64,000 bases of DNA from Vallitalea pronyensis (GTDB lineage: Bacteria; Bacillota; Clostridia; Lachnospirales; Vallitaleaceae), in assembly GCF_018141445.1 (NCBI RefSeq), contig NZ_CP058649.1, forward strand, positions 701,001-765,000, given 5' to 3'. This document shows positions 36,836-44,676 of this stretch, one piece after another (position 1 is the first letter of the stretch; every line of letters begins with the position of its first letter). Below the pieces are notes generated by a model. The model worked only from the letters and a program-made list of their open reading frames with translations. It was not told where the DNA came from and made no database searches. The position numbers and the translations under genes were made by a program.

Positions 36836-38419
36836 ATGAAACATACTATATTAGGAGCAATAGCTGGTGCTATCGTGACGTTTTTGTTAGCACTGGTCAT
36901 ATTACCAGTACTTAGTATCAAATTTACAGGATTGTTGATCCTGATTATCGCCTTTGCAATCGTTATGATTGGGGTAGGTTATGCCACACAATACAAAAAA
37001 GTTGTGACACAGCTACCAGGTAAAATTGGTGGTGCCCTGATTATATTGGCAGTTGTTTATCTGATTATTGGGTTCATTTCATCCTCTGCCATGTTTAGAG
37101 CAGGTACAAAACAGAAAATGCTGCATGTAGAGGAAGTTGTATTTGACGAATCGGTTCCCAATGTGGATATGGAAAATCTTATTATATGGGATGAGTCAGA
37201 TGCCATCAAATTCGGAGAGAAACTCATTACAGAAAAAGACGCATCACTGGGTTCTACTTATGCAATATCCAAAGAATACGGGACACTATCTGTCATTGAT
37301 GATAAACCCTATTGGTTGTTTCCACTGGAACATGACAGTTTCTTCAAGTACCTTAAGAATAAAACCATCCCAGGCTACATAAAGGTCAATGCCACAACAG
37401 GTGATGCCCAATTTATTGAGAAAGAATACCGTGTAGCACCATCTGCTTATTTTGGAAACGACCTTAAGCGGGTGATCTATGCTCAGCATAAGGATATCGG
37501 TCTTACAGATTACTCCTTTGAAGAAGATGCAAATGGCAATCCACAATGGGTGGTGACAGCTTATACGCACAAGACAGGTCTTTCTACAACAGAGGTCACA
37601 GGGGTTGTTGTTGTTAACCCAATCAATAAGGATGTCACTTATTTTGAAAAGGGAAAACAGCCAGAATGGATAGACAGAGTGGCTTCCAAACATGTATTTC
37701 GAGAACATCTAGAAGCTTGGGGAAAATACACCAACGGTTGGTGGAATCCTTCAGATAAAGGTAAGTTAAAAAGTACAGATGGTATTGGATATGTGTTTAA
37801 AGAAGGCAATATCTATTTTTACACAGGGATTACGTCCTATGGTGGCGATGAAGCTACCACAGGCTTTATTATATATAATCCTCGAACTTGCAGGGCCTAT
37901 TACAATCGCATCTCAGGCTCAACAGAGCAAAAAGCTATGGGTCTTATGGAAGAGCTTGTTCAAAATGCAGGCTATGCAGCAAAATACCCATATCTTATTA
38001 ATATCAATGGCGAAGCAACCTACCTATCTACCTTAAAAGGTAAGAGTGGTAACGTTGTTGGATATGCGTTATGTTCCGTTAAGAATTATCGTGCAGTAGC
38101 ATGGGGCAAGACATTAAGAGAAGCCCAAACAGAATATAACCGTATTTTAATCACCGAAGGAAGTGCTACCAATACGTTAAGTGATCAATACAATACCCTA
38201 GAAAAAAGTATGGGTACAGTATCCAGAGTAGGTGCATTAAAAGATGGTTATTTCCTAGTGAAGATTGAGAACCTTAATACTTTATTCGTTGTCTCAGCTG
38301 ACCAATACCCCTCCATTGCCATTACGGATAAAGGGGACCGAGTAGAGGTATCTTACATCAAAACAGAGGAGACAGTTAAAATAGATGCCATTGAGTTTAT
38401 CAACACATCCATTCAATAA
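36836..38419 (+). CDS. Membrane-anchored protein of unknown function
   Basis: This 527-aa protein has three N-terminal membrane helices (about 5-25, 30-48, 62-82) and a large soluble domain of about 430 aa, most likely outside the membrane. The soluble part contains repeated beta-rich units with YWLFPL and GFIIYNPRT that recall PepSY-like folds, but I do not recognise the family. GGGAGG precedes ATG 36836. It is followed by a strong terminator, so it forms a single transcription unit. Confidence 0.75.
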   Translation: MKHTILGAIAGAIVTFLLALVILPVLSIKFTGLLILIIAFAIVMIGVGYATQYKKVVTQLPGKIGGALIILAVVYLIIGFISSSAMFRAGTKQKMLHVEEVVFDESVPNVDMENLIIWDESDAIKFGEKLITEKDASLGSTYAISKEYGTLSVIDDKPYWLFPLEHDSFFKYLKNKTIPGYIKVNATTGDAQFIEKEYRVAPSAYFGNDLKRVIYAQHKDIGLTDYSFEEDANGNPQWVVTAYTHKTGLSTTEVTGVVVVNPINKDVTYFEKGKQPEWIDRVASKHVFREHLEAWGKYTNGWWNPSDKGKLKSTDGIGYVFKEGNIYFYTGITSYGGDEATTGFIIYNPRTCRAYYNRISGSTEQKAMGLMEELVQNAGYAAKYPYLININGEATYLSTLKGKSGNVVGYALCSVKNYRAVAWGKTLREAQTEYNRILITEGSATNTLSDQYNTLEKSMGTVSRVGALKDGYFLVKIENLNTLFVVSADQYPSIAITDKGDRVEVSYIKTEETVKIDAIEFINTSIQ

Positions 38420-38445
38420 TAAGGGGTCCTAACATAGAGGATAAT

Positions 38446-38482
38446 GAAGATCATAACAGAGGGGTTATGGTCTTCATTTTTA
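38446..38482 (+). terminator. Rho-independent terminator
   Basis: GAAGATCATAAC pairs with GTTATGGTCTTC (one wobble) around a 6-nt loop, followed by ATTTTTA. It ends the 527-aa protein gene. Confidence 0.75.
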
Positions 38483-38568
38483 TGTATTGTGAATAGATAA
38501 TACGAGGTGAAGTTCATATAGCAATTAGGCCAAAGTCTTGCAGCTTAGTATCCATAATGTGCAACTTA

Positions 38569-38596
38569 GGAAGATTCATTGGAATCTTCCTTTTTC
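38569..38596 (+). terminator. Second rho-independent terminator
   Basis: GGAAGATTC pairs perfectly with GAATCTTCC across a 4-nt loop and runs into TTTTTC. It lies 90 nt beyond the first terminator with no gene between, so either it is a back-up or it ends a short RNA. Confidence 0.65.
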
Positions 38597-38649
38597 TTTT
38601 GCTATAGTCGTTTACATGATAAGAAAGAATTAAGGGTGGAGGAGAACGT

Positions 38650-39636
38650 ATGAAAGAGGTAGAAGAAAGGAAACGAAAAAGACGTAAGAAAAAAAGGGGT
38701 AAAATAGTCTTAAGCATCATCGGTTTGCTGCTTCTTATTGGATTTGGTATTGTAAGTTACAGCATAGGTAATCAGGTTGCTGATGGCCTGGTTTATTTGA
38801 ATAAAGGCAACGATACAGATAGTAACAGTCACAAGCAGCTTGCATTATGGGAATATGATACAGAGGGGTTTAAAAAACAATATGCAGGTGAGAAAAGTAC
38901 TTTAACAGCAGATGATGGGTATAAGATACCCATGGTCACGTATGATGCTGACAATGAAAAAGATAATCACACCGTCATTTTGGTCCATGGCCTTGGCGGG
39001 AATTATGTAAGTGTATTTCCACAAGCTGAAATGTATCTCAATGAGGGATGGAATGTCATTGCATATGATCAAAGAGGAGGAGGGGAGTCATCCTCTGACC
39101 AGATAACCTTTGGCTATGATGAAAAAAGAGACTTAAAAGCCATTGTTGAACATGTGAAGGGACACATTGACAATAAAAAAATAGTGATTCACGGTTTCTC
39201 TATGGGAGCAGTCACCACAGGAATCTATGCAGCTACAGAACACGCGGCTGATGTTGTAGATGCGGTTATTCTAGATTCTGCATTTGACAGCATGGAAAGT
39301 GTGTTTCGAGCAGTATGGAAGACCATGGATATACCATTACCCACTGATTATGTGGTTTGGTGCGGTGACCTGGTGTTGAGGATGAAATATGGTTTTGGCT
39401 TTGAGGATGCCAGTGTGGTATCCGCCATGAAGAAGTGTCAGGTACCTGCCATGATTATTCAAGGGGAACAGGACGATGTCTCCACGGTAGCCATGGGTGA
39501 AGCTATTTTCCATAGCATCCCAGATGAGAGAAAAGTATATTGGTTAAATGATTCAAAACATGTTGAAGCCTTCATGGATTATCCTGTACAATATAAAGAG
39601 AAAGTTTTAGCATTTATTCATCATAAGGATCAATAG
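38650..39636 (+). CDS. Membrane-anchored alpha/beta hydrolase
   Basis: This 328-aa protein has a very basic N-terminus, one membrane helix (about 18-38) and an alpha/beta-hydrolase domain with HGLGGN oxyanion loop, DQRGGGES, nucleophile S184 (GFSMGA), Asp in GEQDDV and His in SKHVEAF. It is similar to YqkD/BAAT-type hydrolases. Its substrate is unknown. GGAGGAG precedes ATG 38650. Confidence 0.85.
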   Translation: MKEVEERKRKRRKKKRGKIVLSIIGLLLLIGFGIVSYSIGNQVADGLVYLNKGNDTDSNSHKQLALWEYDTEGFKKQYAGEKSTLTADDGYKIPMVTYDADNEKDNHTVILVHGLGGNYVSVFPQAEMYLNEGWNVIAYDQRGGGESSSDQITFGYDEKRDLKAIVEHVKGHIDNKKIVIHGFSMGAVTTGIYAATEHAADVVDAVILDSAFDSMESVFRAVWKTMDIPLPTDYVVWCGDLVLRMKYGFGFEDASVVSAMKKCQVPAMIIQGEQDDVSTVAMGEAIFHSIPDERKVYWLNDSKHVEAFMDYPVQYKEKVLAFIHHKDQ

Positions 39637-39683
39637 CAGGTGTTTTGCACCCTCTTGATGCTTTATGATACAGGTGGTGACCT

Positions 39684-40145
39684 ATGAAATTACGACTCTA
39701 TCAGGATAAAACTTTAAAACAAGACCATGTGGATATTCATTACCGTATGATGACACCCATACTCAAAAAGGTGATTGGTGTATTAGAAGGTGCCCATACA
39801 GTTTTGCATCTTTATGGAAAAACAAATAAAGACGAGCAGGTATTAATAAAAATCAGTGATATTTATTATTTTGACTATGTGGATAGGCGTACTTTTGCTT
39901 ATCTTAGAGACGAAATGTACCAAGTACAAGAGAGCTTAGCAAAATTAGAGGTTCATTTGGCAGACGAAGGATTTGTACGGATTAATAAATCCAATGTGGT
40001 GAACATCCACCATATTCAAGCCATCAAACCAGAGGTCAATATGCGGGTAAAAGCCATCATGGAGAATGAAGAATGTCTTATTATCAATAGAAGCTATAAA
40101 GCCAATTTTAAAAGCTATCTTGAAGAAAGGCGTCATGTCCTATGA
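39684..40145 (+). CDS. LytTR-domain transcription regulator
   Basis: This 153-aa stand-alone LytTR DNA-binding protein has its domain in about residues 45-150, with FVRINKSNVVNI and IINRSYKANFKSYL. It has no receiver domain. The stop overlaps the start of the DUF3021 gene (ATGA). LytTR plus a small membrane partner is a common autoregulated pair in Firmicutes in which the membrane protein holds the regulator inactive. Confidence 0.88.
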   Translation: MKLRLYQDKTLKQDHVDIHYRMMTPILKKVIGVLEGAHTVLHLYGKTNKDEQVLIKISDIYYFDYVDRRTFAYLRDEMYQVQESLAKLEVHLADEGFVRINKSNVVNIHHIQAIKPEVNMRVKAIMENEECLIINRSYKANFKSYLEERRHVL

Positions 40146-40582
40146 AAAAAAAGAACCTGTCTGAAATACTTATTGTTATTTGTATCACGTATACCATTCT
40201 CTCCCTCTTTAATGCAGGTCTGAACCTAGCACTAGGAAGAGAAAGTATTCATGCTGTCAATTCATTTAGGATGATTCTATGGACCAGTCTTGGGGTAGGT
40301 ATCATCTATACCCATCACTATTTTCAACGCTTATCCCCTTTAGTTATGATGATGATACAATATGTTATAGCAATGGGTATTATCATGGCAAGCAGTTTTA
40401 TAGAAACACGATTCTCACCGATCCATCCTCATGGTTATCGGGATGCGTTTCTTAGCTTCACCATTCCATATATTATCGGTGCCGGTATTCATTATATATG
40501 GGTCATACGAGAAGCCAGGAGGCAAAATACATTGCTCCAAGAGATAAGGAAGAAAGGTAACATAGAATCTCACAATGGCTAA
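40142..40582 (+). CDS. DUF3021 membrane protein
   Basis: This 146-aa protein has four predicted membrane helices, as usual for DUF3021. It overlaps the LytTR gene by 4 bp and is probably its inhibitory membrane partner. No effector gene follows in the same operon. Confidence 0.85.
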   Translation: MKKKNLSEILIVICITYTILSLFNAGLNLALGRESIHAVNSFRMILWTSLGVGIIYTHHYFQRLSPLVMMMIQYVIAMGIIMASSFIETRFSPIHPHGYRDAFLSFTIPYIIGAGIHYIWVIREARRQNTLLQEIRKKGNIESHNG

Positions 40583-40589
40583 CCCATCC

Positions 40590-40621
40590 AAGGATAAATG
40601 AGAGTTATCTCATTTATCCTT
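40590..40621. promoter_or_regulatory. TetR operator 1
   Basis: This is a perfect 14-bp-arm palindrome, AAGGATAAATGAGA, then GTTA, then its complement. It ends on the first bases of the -35 element of the TetR promoter. The core ATAAATGAGA-N4-TCTCATTTAT is shared with operator 2. Confidence 0.7.
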
Positions 40622-40648
40622 GACTTATGTTACGAAGTAGATTAGAAT
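40620..40648 (+). promoter_or_regulatory. Promoter of the tetR-flavoprotein operon
   Basis: TTGACT (40620-40625) and TAGAAT (40643-40648) are 17 bp apart. The two operators overlap its two ends, predicting tight self-repression. Confidence 0.7.
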
Positions 40649-40670
40649 AAATGAGAAGAGTCTCATTTAT
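40647..40670. promoter_or_regulatory. TetR operator 2
   Basis: ATAAATGAGA-AGAG-TCTCATTTAT is a perfect 10-bp-arm palindrome. Its centre lies 53 bp from that of operator 1, about five helical turns, so both face the same side of the DNA. Confidence 0.7.
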
Positions 40671-40682
40671 AGGAGGTGACTT

Positions 40683-41348
40683 ATGCCAAAAGTTAGTCCT
40701 GAATACATGAAAAAGAAGAAAGAACTTATCATAGATGCCACATATAACGTGTTTCAGCATAAACCATTGTATGAGATATCCATGCTTGATATTGTACGAG
40801 AAGCTGGGTTAAGTAAAGGGGGTATATACCGTTATTACAAGGATGTGGATGAGGTTCTAATTGGTATGATTAATCGTGAGTCGGCGAAGCATCCTTACAA
40901 GGACAACATTGATGACATGTTACGTGATACAGATAACTCGGATGATACCATTAAGGCAATTCTTGTCTTTTTGGGTGCATACATCCAAGAACATATCTTA
41001 GTGCTTGGGAAAATACAATTTGAGCTCACAGTATTACTGGCCAATCACCCAGAGAAAACAGAGAAATACATGCATCAACTTGTGGAACAAAATAATGGTC
41101 AATACCTGATGAAAACGCTCCATGATTATATAAAAAAAGGTATCGTAGATGGTATCTATACACCAAGCTATTCTGTACAAGATCTCTATACCTATATCAG
41201 TACTTTTATTAATGGATTAATTAGAGATATGGTATTAAGCAAGTGTTATGGTGCCTATGACGGCAAAATAGATGCTGTGCAGATGATGGGGATATTTGCT
41301 CAATCCCTTTTAGGTATGCTAAAGACTACATCATTGAGGAAGGATTAA
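40683..41348 (+). CDS. TetR-family repressor
   Basis: This 221-aa protein has an N-terminal TetR helix-turn-helix (about 12-58; ISMLDIVREAGLSKGGIYRYYKD) and an all-helical ligand domain. AGGAGGTGAC precedes the ATG. Two matching palindromes flank its own promoter. It heads a run of flavoprotein reductase genes that it probably controls in response to an electrophile or quinone-like compound; the ligand is an inference. Confidence 0.9.
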   Translation: MPKVSPEYMKKKKELIIDATYNVFQHKPLYEISMLDIVREAGLSKGGIYRYYKDVDEVLIGMINRESAKHPYKDNIDDMLRDTDNSDDTIKAILVFLGAYIQEHILVLGKIQFELTVLLANHPEKTEKYMHQLVEQNNGQYLMKTLHDYIKKGIVDGIYTPSYSVQDLYTYISTFINGLIRDMVLSKCYGAYDGKIDAVQMMGIFAQSLLGMLKTTSLRKD

Positions 41349-41367
41349 ATGGATGGGAGGGAATAAG

Positions 41368-41829
41368 ATGAAGCAGACCGTTGTTATTCGTGAAATGGAA
41401 GCATGTCATATGGATTGCAGCTATACATTAGATCTTATTCATCATGAGGTTAAGTACTGTCAAGGGTGCTGGAACTGTTGGCTTAAGACACCGGGAAGAT
41501 GTGTGTATAAAGACTTGGATACGTTCTACAACCGTTATGTAGCAGCTGATGAAGTTGTTATTCTAGCTAAGGTGGTAAAAGGTTTTGTGAGTGCCAATAT
41601 GAAATCGCTTTTTGACCGGATGATTCCATTATTTCTACCTTATGTAGATGTATCCACAGGAGAGTCACGGCATATACCCAGGTATCCTAAATACCCAGAT
41701 ATTAAGTTCTATTATGAGGGCAGCTTTATAACAGATGAGGGCAAGCAGGTATTTGAGGCCTACATCTATCGTACATTTGATCAATTTGCTTCAAAACAGA
41801 TCACCGTTAAACCGATAGAATCCATCTAA
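41368..41829 (+). CDS. Flavodoxin-fold reductase lacking the N-terminal FMN loop
   Basis: This 153-aa protein resembles iron-sulfur-flavoprotein/NADPH-FMN reductases from CQGCWNCWLKTPGRCVYKDL (about 33-52) onward. The usual N-terminal GSPR phosphate-binding loop and first helix are missing. Only a short TVVIREMEACHMDCSY stretch precedes. ATG 41368 follows GGGAGG; an upstream ATG (41353) overlaps that site. It may act as a partner subunit or be decayed. Confidence 0.7.
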   Translation: MKQTVVIREMEACHMDCSYTLDLIHHEVKYCQGCWNCWLKTPGRCVYKDLDTFYNRYVAADEVVILAKVVKGFVSANMKSLFDRMIPLFLPYVDVSTGESRHIPRYPKYPDIKFYYEGSFITDEGKQVFEAYIYRTFDQFASKQITVKPIESI

Positions 41830-41850
41830 GGGGTTAAGGAGGCATAGATT

Positions 41851-42495
41851 ATGGAGACAATTATTCTTAACGGGTCACCAAGAGGAAATAATGGGAACAG
41901 TGAAATTTTTATACGGCAATTTCTAAAAGGTATGAGAACCCATTGTGATGTAAAGTATATGAACAAAGAGAATCCAGAGGAACTGGCTTCACATGTTAAG
42001 AAATATGATACAATCATCATGGTCCTGCCCTTATATATTCACAGTATGCCTGGTATGGTAATGCGCTTCATCGAGCATTTAGAACCCAGTGCTGTTCATT
42101 CAAAGCAAGCCATAGGTTTTATCCTGCAATGTGGTTTTACAGAATCGTCCCAATGTAAATATGTAGAACGCTATTTTTCATGTCTTGCTAAGGAGCTCAA
42201 TCGAACCTATCTGGGAACAGTCATAAAAGGGGAAGCAGCAGGTGTCTATATGCTGCCTAAGTTCATGACGAAAAAGCTCTTTACTTTACTTAATCAGCTA
42301 GGGGAAATGTATGATCAAACCCATACGTTTGATAGACGTGTTATGGAAAAATTGCAACAACCTTATGTACTAACCGGTTTTACCCTTAAGTTTATGCAAT
42401 TTACCACGAAACTAGGCGCAAACAAAATCATGTGGCATCGGTTTTTGAAAAAGAATGATGCTTTCCATAAAAAGTTAGACCAGCCATTTGCTTGA
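41851..42495 (+). CDS. NADPH-dependent FMN reductase family protein
   Basis: This 214-aa flavodoxin-like protein has an intact N-terminal FMN loop (ILNGSPRGNNGNSE) and a YIHSMPGMVMRF motif near the flavin ring. AAGGAGG precedes the ATG. It lies 21 nt after the previous reductase-like gene, so the two form an operon under the TetR promoter. Confidence 0.82.
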   Translation: METIILNGSPRGNNGNSEIFIRQFLKGMRTHCDVKYMNKENPEELASHVKKYDTIIMVLPLYIHSMPGMVMRFIEHLEPSAVHSKQAIGFILQCGFTESSQCKYVERYFSCLAKELNRTYLGTVIKGEAAGVYMLPKFMTKKLFTLLNQLGEMYDQTHTFDRRVMEKLQQPYVLTGFTLKFMQFTTKLGANKIMWHRFLKKNDAFHKKLDQPFA

Positions 42496-42528
42496 GTAGA
42501 TTCATGCAACACTGAAGGAGTTTAGAGG

Positions 42529-43401
42529 ATGGATTATACACGATTAATAGAAGATACCATTGACTATATTGAAGAACACCTTGAAGACGTGTTAACATTG
42601 GATGTACTATCCCAAAAAGTATACTTGTCAAAGTATTACTTTCACAGGGTATTCTCAGCAGTGATAGGTTGTTCATTAAATAAGTATATGACGAAAAGAC
42701 GACTAAATAGAGCCCTTGTCTATGTCATGGAAACATCTGAGACCATGGTGGACATTGCATATCGCTTCCAGTTTGCTTCCCAAGGTTCCTTTACACGAGC
42801 TTTTAAAAACCACTACGGCTTACCACCTGGTCAAGTTAGGAAAGAAAAAATACAGTTGCCCATAGAACCTGTTCCTCACGTTCTAAAAAGGTGCCTGAAG
42901 AATTTTAACAGTGATATGGTGACGGATTTTAGTTTCACCCAGGATAAGGAACGTTTGTTAACAGGGTTTTACATGGATGTAGATCTCTCAGATGCCCAGA
43001 TCCAAGAGAAAGTCAAAGCAAAAGCTAAACATTTTTTACAAGCCGTTAATTCTGTGGCTGATTACAATGCCTATGCTGTATATTTTCAGACCAAAGAACA
43101 GGCTAACAGAGAGCGCTTACGTACGTTCTTCGGTATTGATGTGCAATTAGAGAACCAACCATTTGATTGGTCAACCACTTATTTGCTACCTCGTATGCTC
43201 AATGCTAAGTTTCAATACACAGGGGACCTATTAAATATAGGGGATATTGTGGTGCGAGATTTAGGAAGGTGGTTAAACATTGCCAAAGTTAAAAAGGACG
43301 TTAAGGACATTTTATTTATACAAGCCTATGACCATGCATACCAAGACAACCAAGCATCCAGCATCTATTTACCCATACGTTTAATACCGCAAGACATGTG
43401 A
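42529..43401 (+). CDS. AraC-family regulator with GyrI-like effector domain
   Basis: This 290-aa protein has an N-terminal AraC DNA-binding domain (about 5-105; VDIAYRFQFASQGSFTRAFK) and a C-terminal GyrI-like domain. It is the third protein of this architecture in the window. GAAGGAG lies upstream of the ATG. It sits between two flavoprotein genes and may link their expression to a small ligand. Confidence 0.87.
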   Translation: MDYTRLIEDTIDYIEEHLEDVLTLDVLSQKVYLSKYYFHRVFSAVIGCSLNKYMTKRRLNRALVYVMETSETMVDIAYRFQFASQGSFTRAFKNHYGLPPGQVRKEKIQLPIEPVPHVLKRCLKNFNSDMVTDFSFTQDKERLLTGFYMDVDLSDAQIQEKVKAKAKHFLQAVNSVADYNAYAVYFQTKEQANRERLRTFFGIDVQLENQPFDWSTTYLLPRMLNAKFQYTGDLLNIGDIVVRDLGRWLNIAKVKKDVKDILFIQAYDHAYQDNQASSIYLPIRLIPQDM

Positions 43402-43494
43402 AGAAAAATTGTGGTGTAACACCTATACTGAGAAAGAGAATGATTCCATGAGCAGTCTTTACTCGTATTCTCAATGAAAAAAGGAGGTTACACC

Positions 43495-44217
43495 ATGAAA
43501 ATTGTGGCATATAACGGTAGTCCAAAAGGGAAAAACAGCGCCACTCATATGATGCTGAATGAAGTCCTAAAAGGTGCCAAAGAGGAGGGGGCAGAAGTTG
43601 TTAACTACACACTCTCAGAGAAGACCATACACCATTGTAAAGGATGTCTTCATTGCTGGTATGTGGAAAAAAATAAATGTGTATTAAAGGATGATATGGA
43701 AGAAGCTATAGCTCACTTTGAGGACATGGATATACTGATTCTAGGCACACCCCTATATTTTGATAACGTTTCAGGCATGCTAAAGGTATTTTTAGATCGC
43801 TGCATTGCTTATGGCAGTTATTTTATTGAAAAAGATTCACATGGGGAGAGCAAACACGTGGATGCCTTTAAAGAAAAGCATCACGGTAAGCAGGCCCCAA
43901 GAATCGTAGTCATCAGTAATGGTGGGTTTGCTGAGCACAGTCAATTCAAAGCATTAGACTATATGATGGACCGTATGGCAAGGAACATGAGTACAGAAGT
44001 AGTAGCTAAGATCTTTCGAGGGCAAGGGCCCTTATTGATGTTGGGCCATGAACAGCTTAAACCAATGATTGACCAGTATAAGCTTGTGTTACAGCAAGCA
44101 GGTAGAGAAATTGCAGCCCAATGGGGTATTGATCCTAAGACGCAATTACAACTTGATGAGCCCCTAATACCCGTGGAGCAATACAACCAACAAATCAATA
44201 ATCGTGCCTTTACATGA
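43495..44217 (+). CDS. NAD(P)H-dependent flavin reductase / flavodoxin family protein
   Basis: This 240-aa protein has the FMN loop YNGSPKGKNSATH, a Cys motif CKGCLHCWYVEKNKCV and the flavin-contact GTPLYFDNVSGMLK, as in iron-sulfur flavoprotein-like reductases. The start is ATG 43495 with AAGGAGG at 43481-43487. The upstream in-frame ATG 43474 overlaps the ribosome site. It is followed by a strong terminator. Confidence 0.85.
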   Translation: MKIVAYNGSPKGKNSATHMMLNEVLKGAKEEGAEVVNYTLSEKTIHHCKGCLHCWYVEKNKCVLKDDMEEAIAHFEDMDILILGTPLYFDNVSGMLKVFLDRCIAYGSYFIEKDSHGESKHVDAFKEKHHGKQAPRIVVISNGGFAEHSQFKALDYMMDRMARNMSTEVVAKIFRGQGPLLMLGHEQLKPMIDQYKLVLQQAGREIAAQWGIDPKTQLQLDEPLIPVEQYNQQINNRAFT

Positions 44218-44230
44218 ACCGTTTCCATTA

Positions 44231-44258
44231 AAAATCTCGCTGCCCAGCGAGATTTTTT
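44231..44258 (+). terminator. Rho-independent terminator
   Basis: AAAATCTCGCTG pairs perfectly with CAGCGAGATTTT around CC, with a T-run. It closes the tetR-reductase region. Confidence 0.88.
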
Positions 44259-44423
44259 AGTATATGAAATCCCCACCAGATGCATACACAAGGTATGAAA
44301 ATACTGAGCGGAAATAGTGAAGGGGAATCTGGAGCAACGACCCACTGGCCCATCTATTTTTTGTGGGAAAATAAGCAAATATAACCTTTTTTACCCATGA
44401 ATACAGGTAGAAACAGGGTTTAC

Positions 44424-44455
44424 TTCACATAAACTTCACATACCCTTTCTATAAT
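44424..44455 (+). promoter_or_regulatory. OmpR/PhoP-type box with -10 element
   Basis: TTCACA-TAAAC-TTCACA (44424-44440) is a direct repeat with 11-bp period matching the Bacillus PhoP pattern TTHACA-N5-TTHACA. It is followed after 9 nt by TATAAT (44450-44455). No -35 is needed if the regulator recruits polymerase. It would drive the small ORF and the serine hydrolase. Confidence 0.55.
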
Positions 44456-44504
44456 GACCGTAAGTTCTTAGAGGACTAAGACAGATATAGTGGAGGCATG
44501 CCAG

Positions 44505-44660
44505 GTGGAAAAAAGGATAAGGATATTGGTGTCGAGGGTCATTATAATGGGTATGCTAACCCGTTATTCATTAACGAATCCATATGACTCAAATCGCTGG
44601 TGTTATACAATGAGTAAACCATATCGATGGAAAGATCATCATCACCATAAAGATAGTTAG
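44505..44660 (+). CDS. Small His-rich protein (51 aa)
   Basis: The start is GTG 44505 with GGAGG 8 nt upstream (44492-44496). The product begins basic (MEKRIRI), has a short hydrophobic stretch (ILVSRVIIMGML) and ends YRWKDHHHHKDS. It lies between an OmpR-type promoter and the serine hydrolase, with 16 nt to the next start. A competing ATG at 44498 has only 1-nt spacing and a 29-codon frame. No family is recognised; the His cluster might bind metal. Confidence 0.4.
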   Translation: MEKRIRILVSRVIIMGMLTRYSLTNPYDSNRWCYTMSKPYRWKDHHHHKDS

Positions 44661-44676
44661 AAATGAGGTCATACGG

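Noticed and set aside
38575..38640. Tiny hydrophobic 16-aa ORF (ATG in ATAATGTGC)
   Set aside because: It overlaps the second terminator stem and T-run and has no ribosome site; the hydrophobicity comes from the T-rich terminator.
44498..44587. 29-codon ORF starting at ATG 44498
   Set aside because: GGAGG lies only one base before this ATG; the overlapping GTG 44505 has proper spacing and a longer frame.
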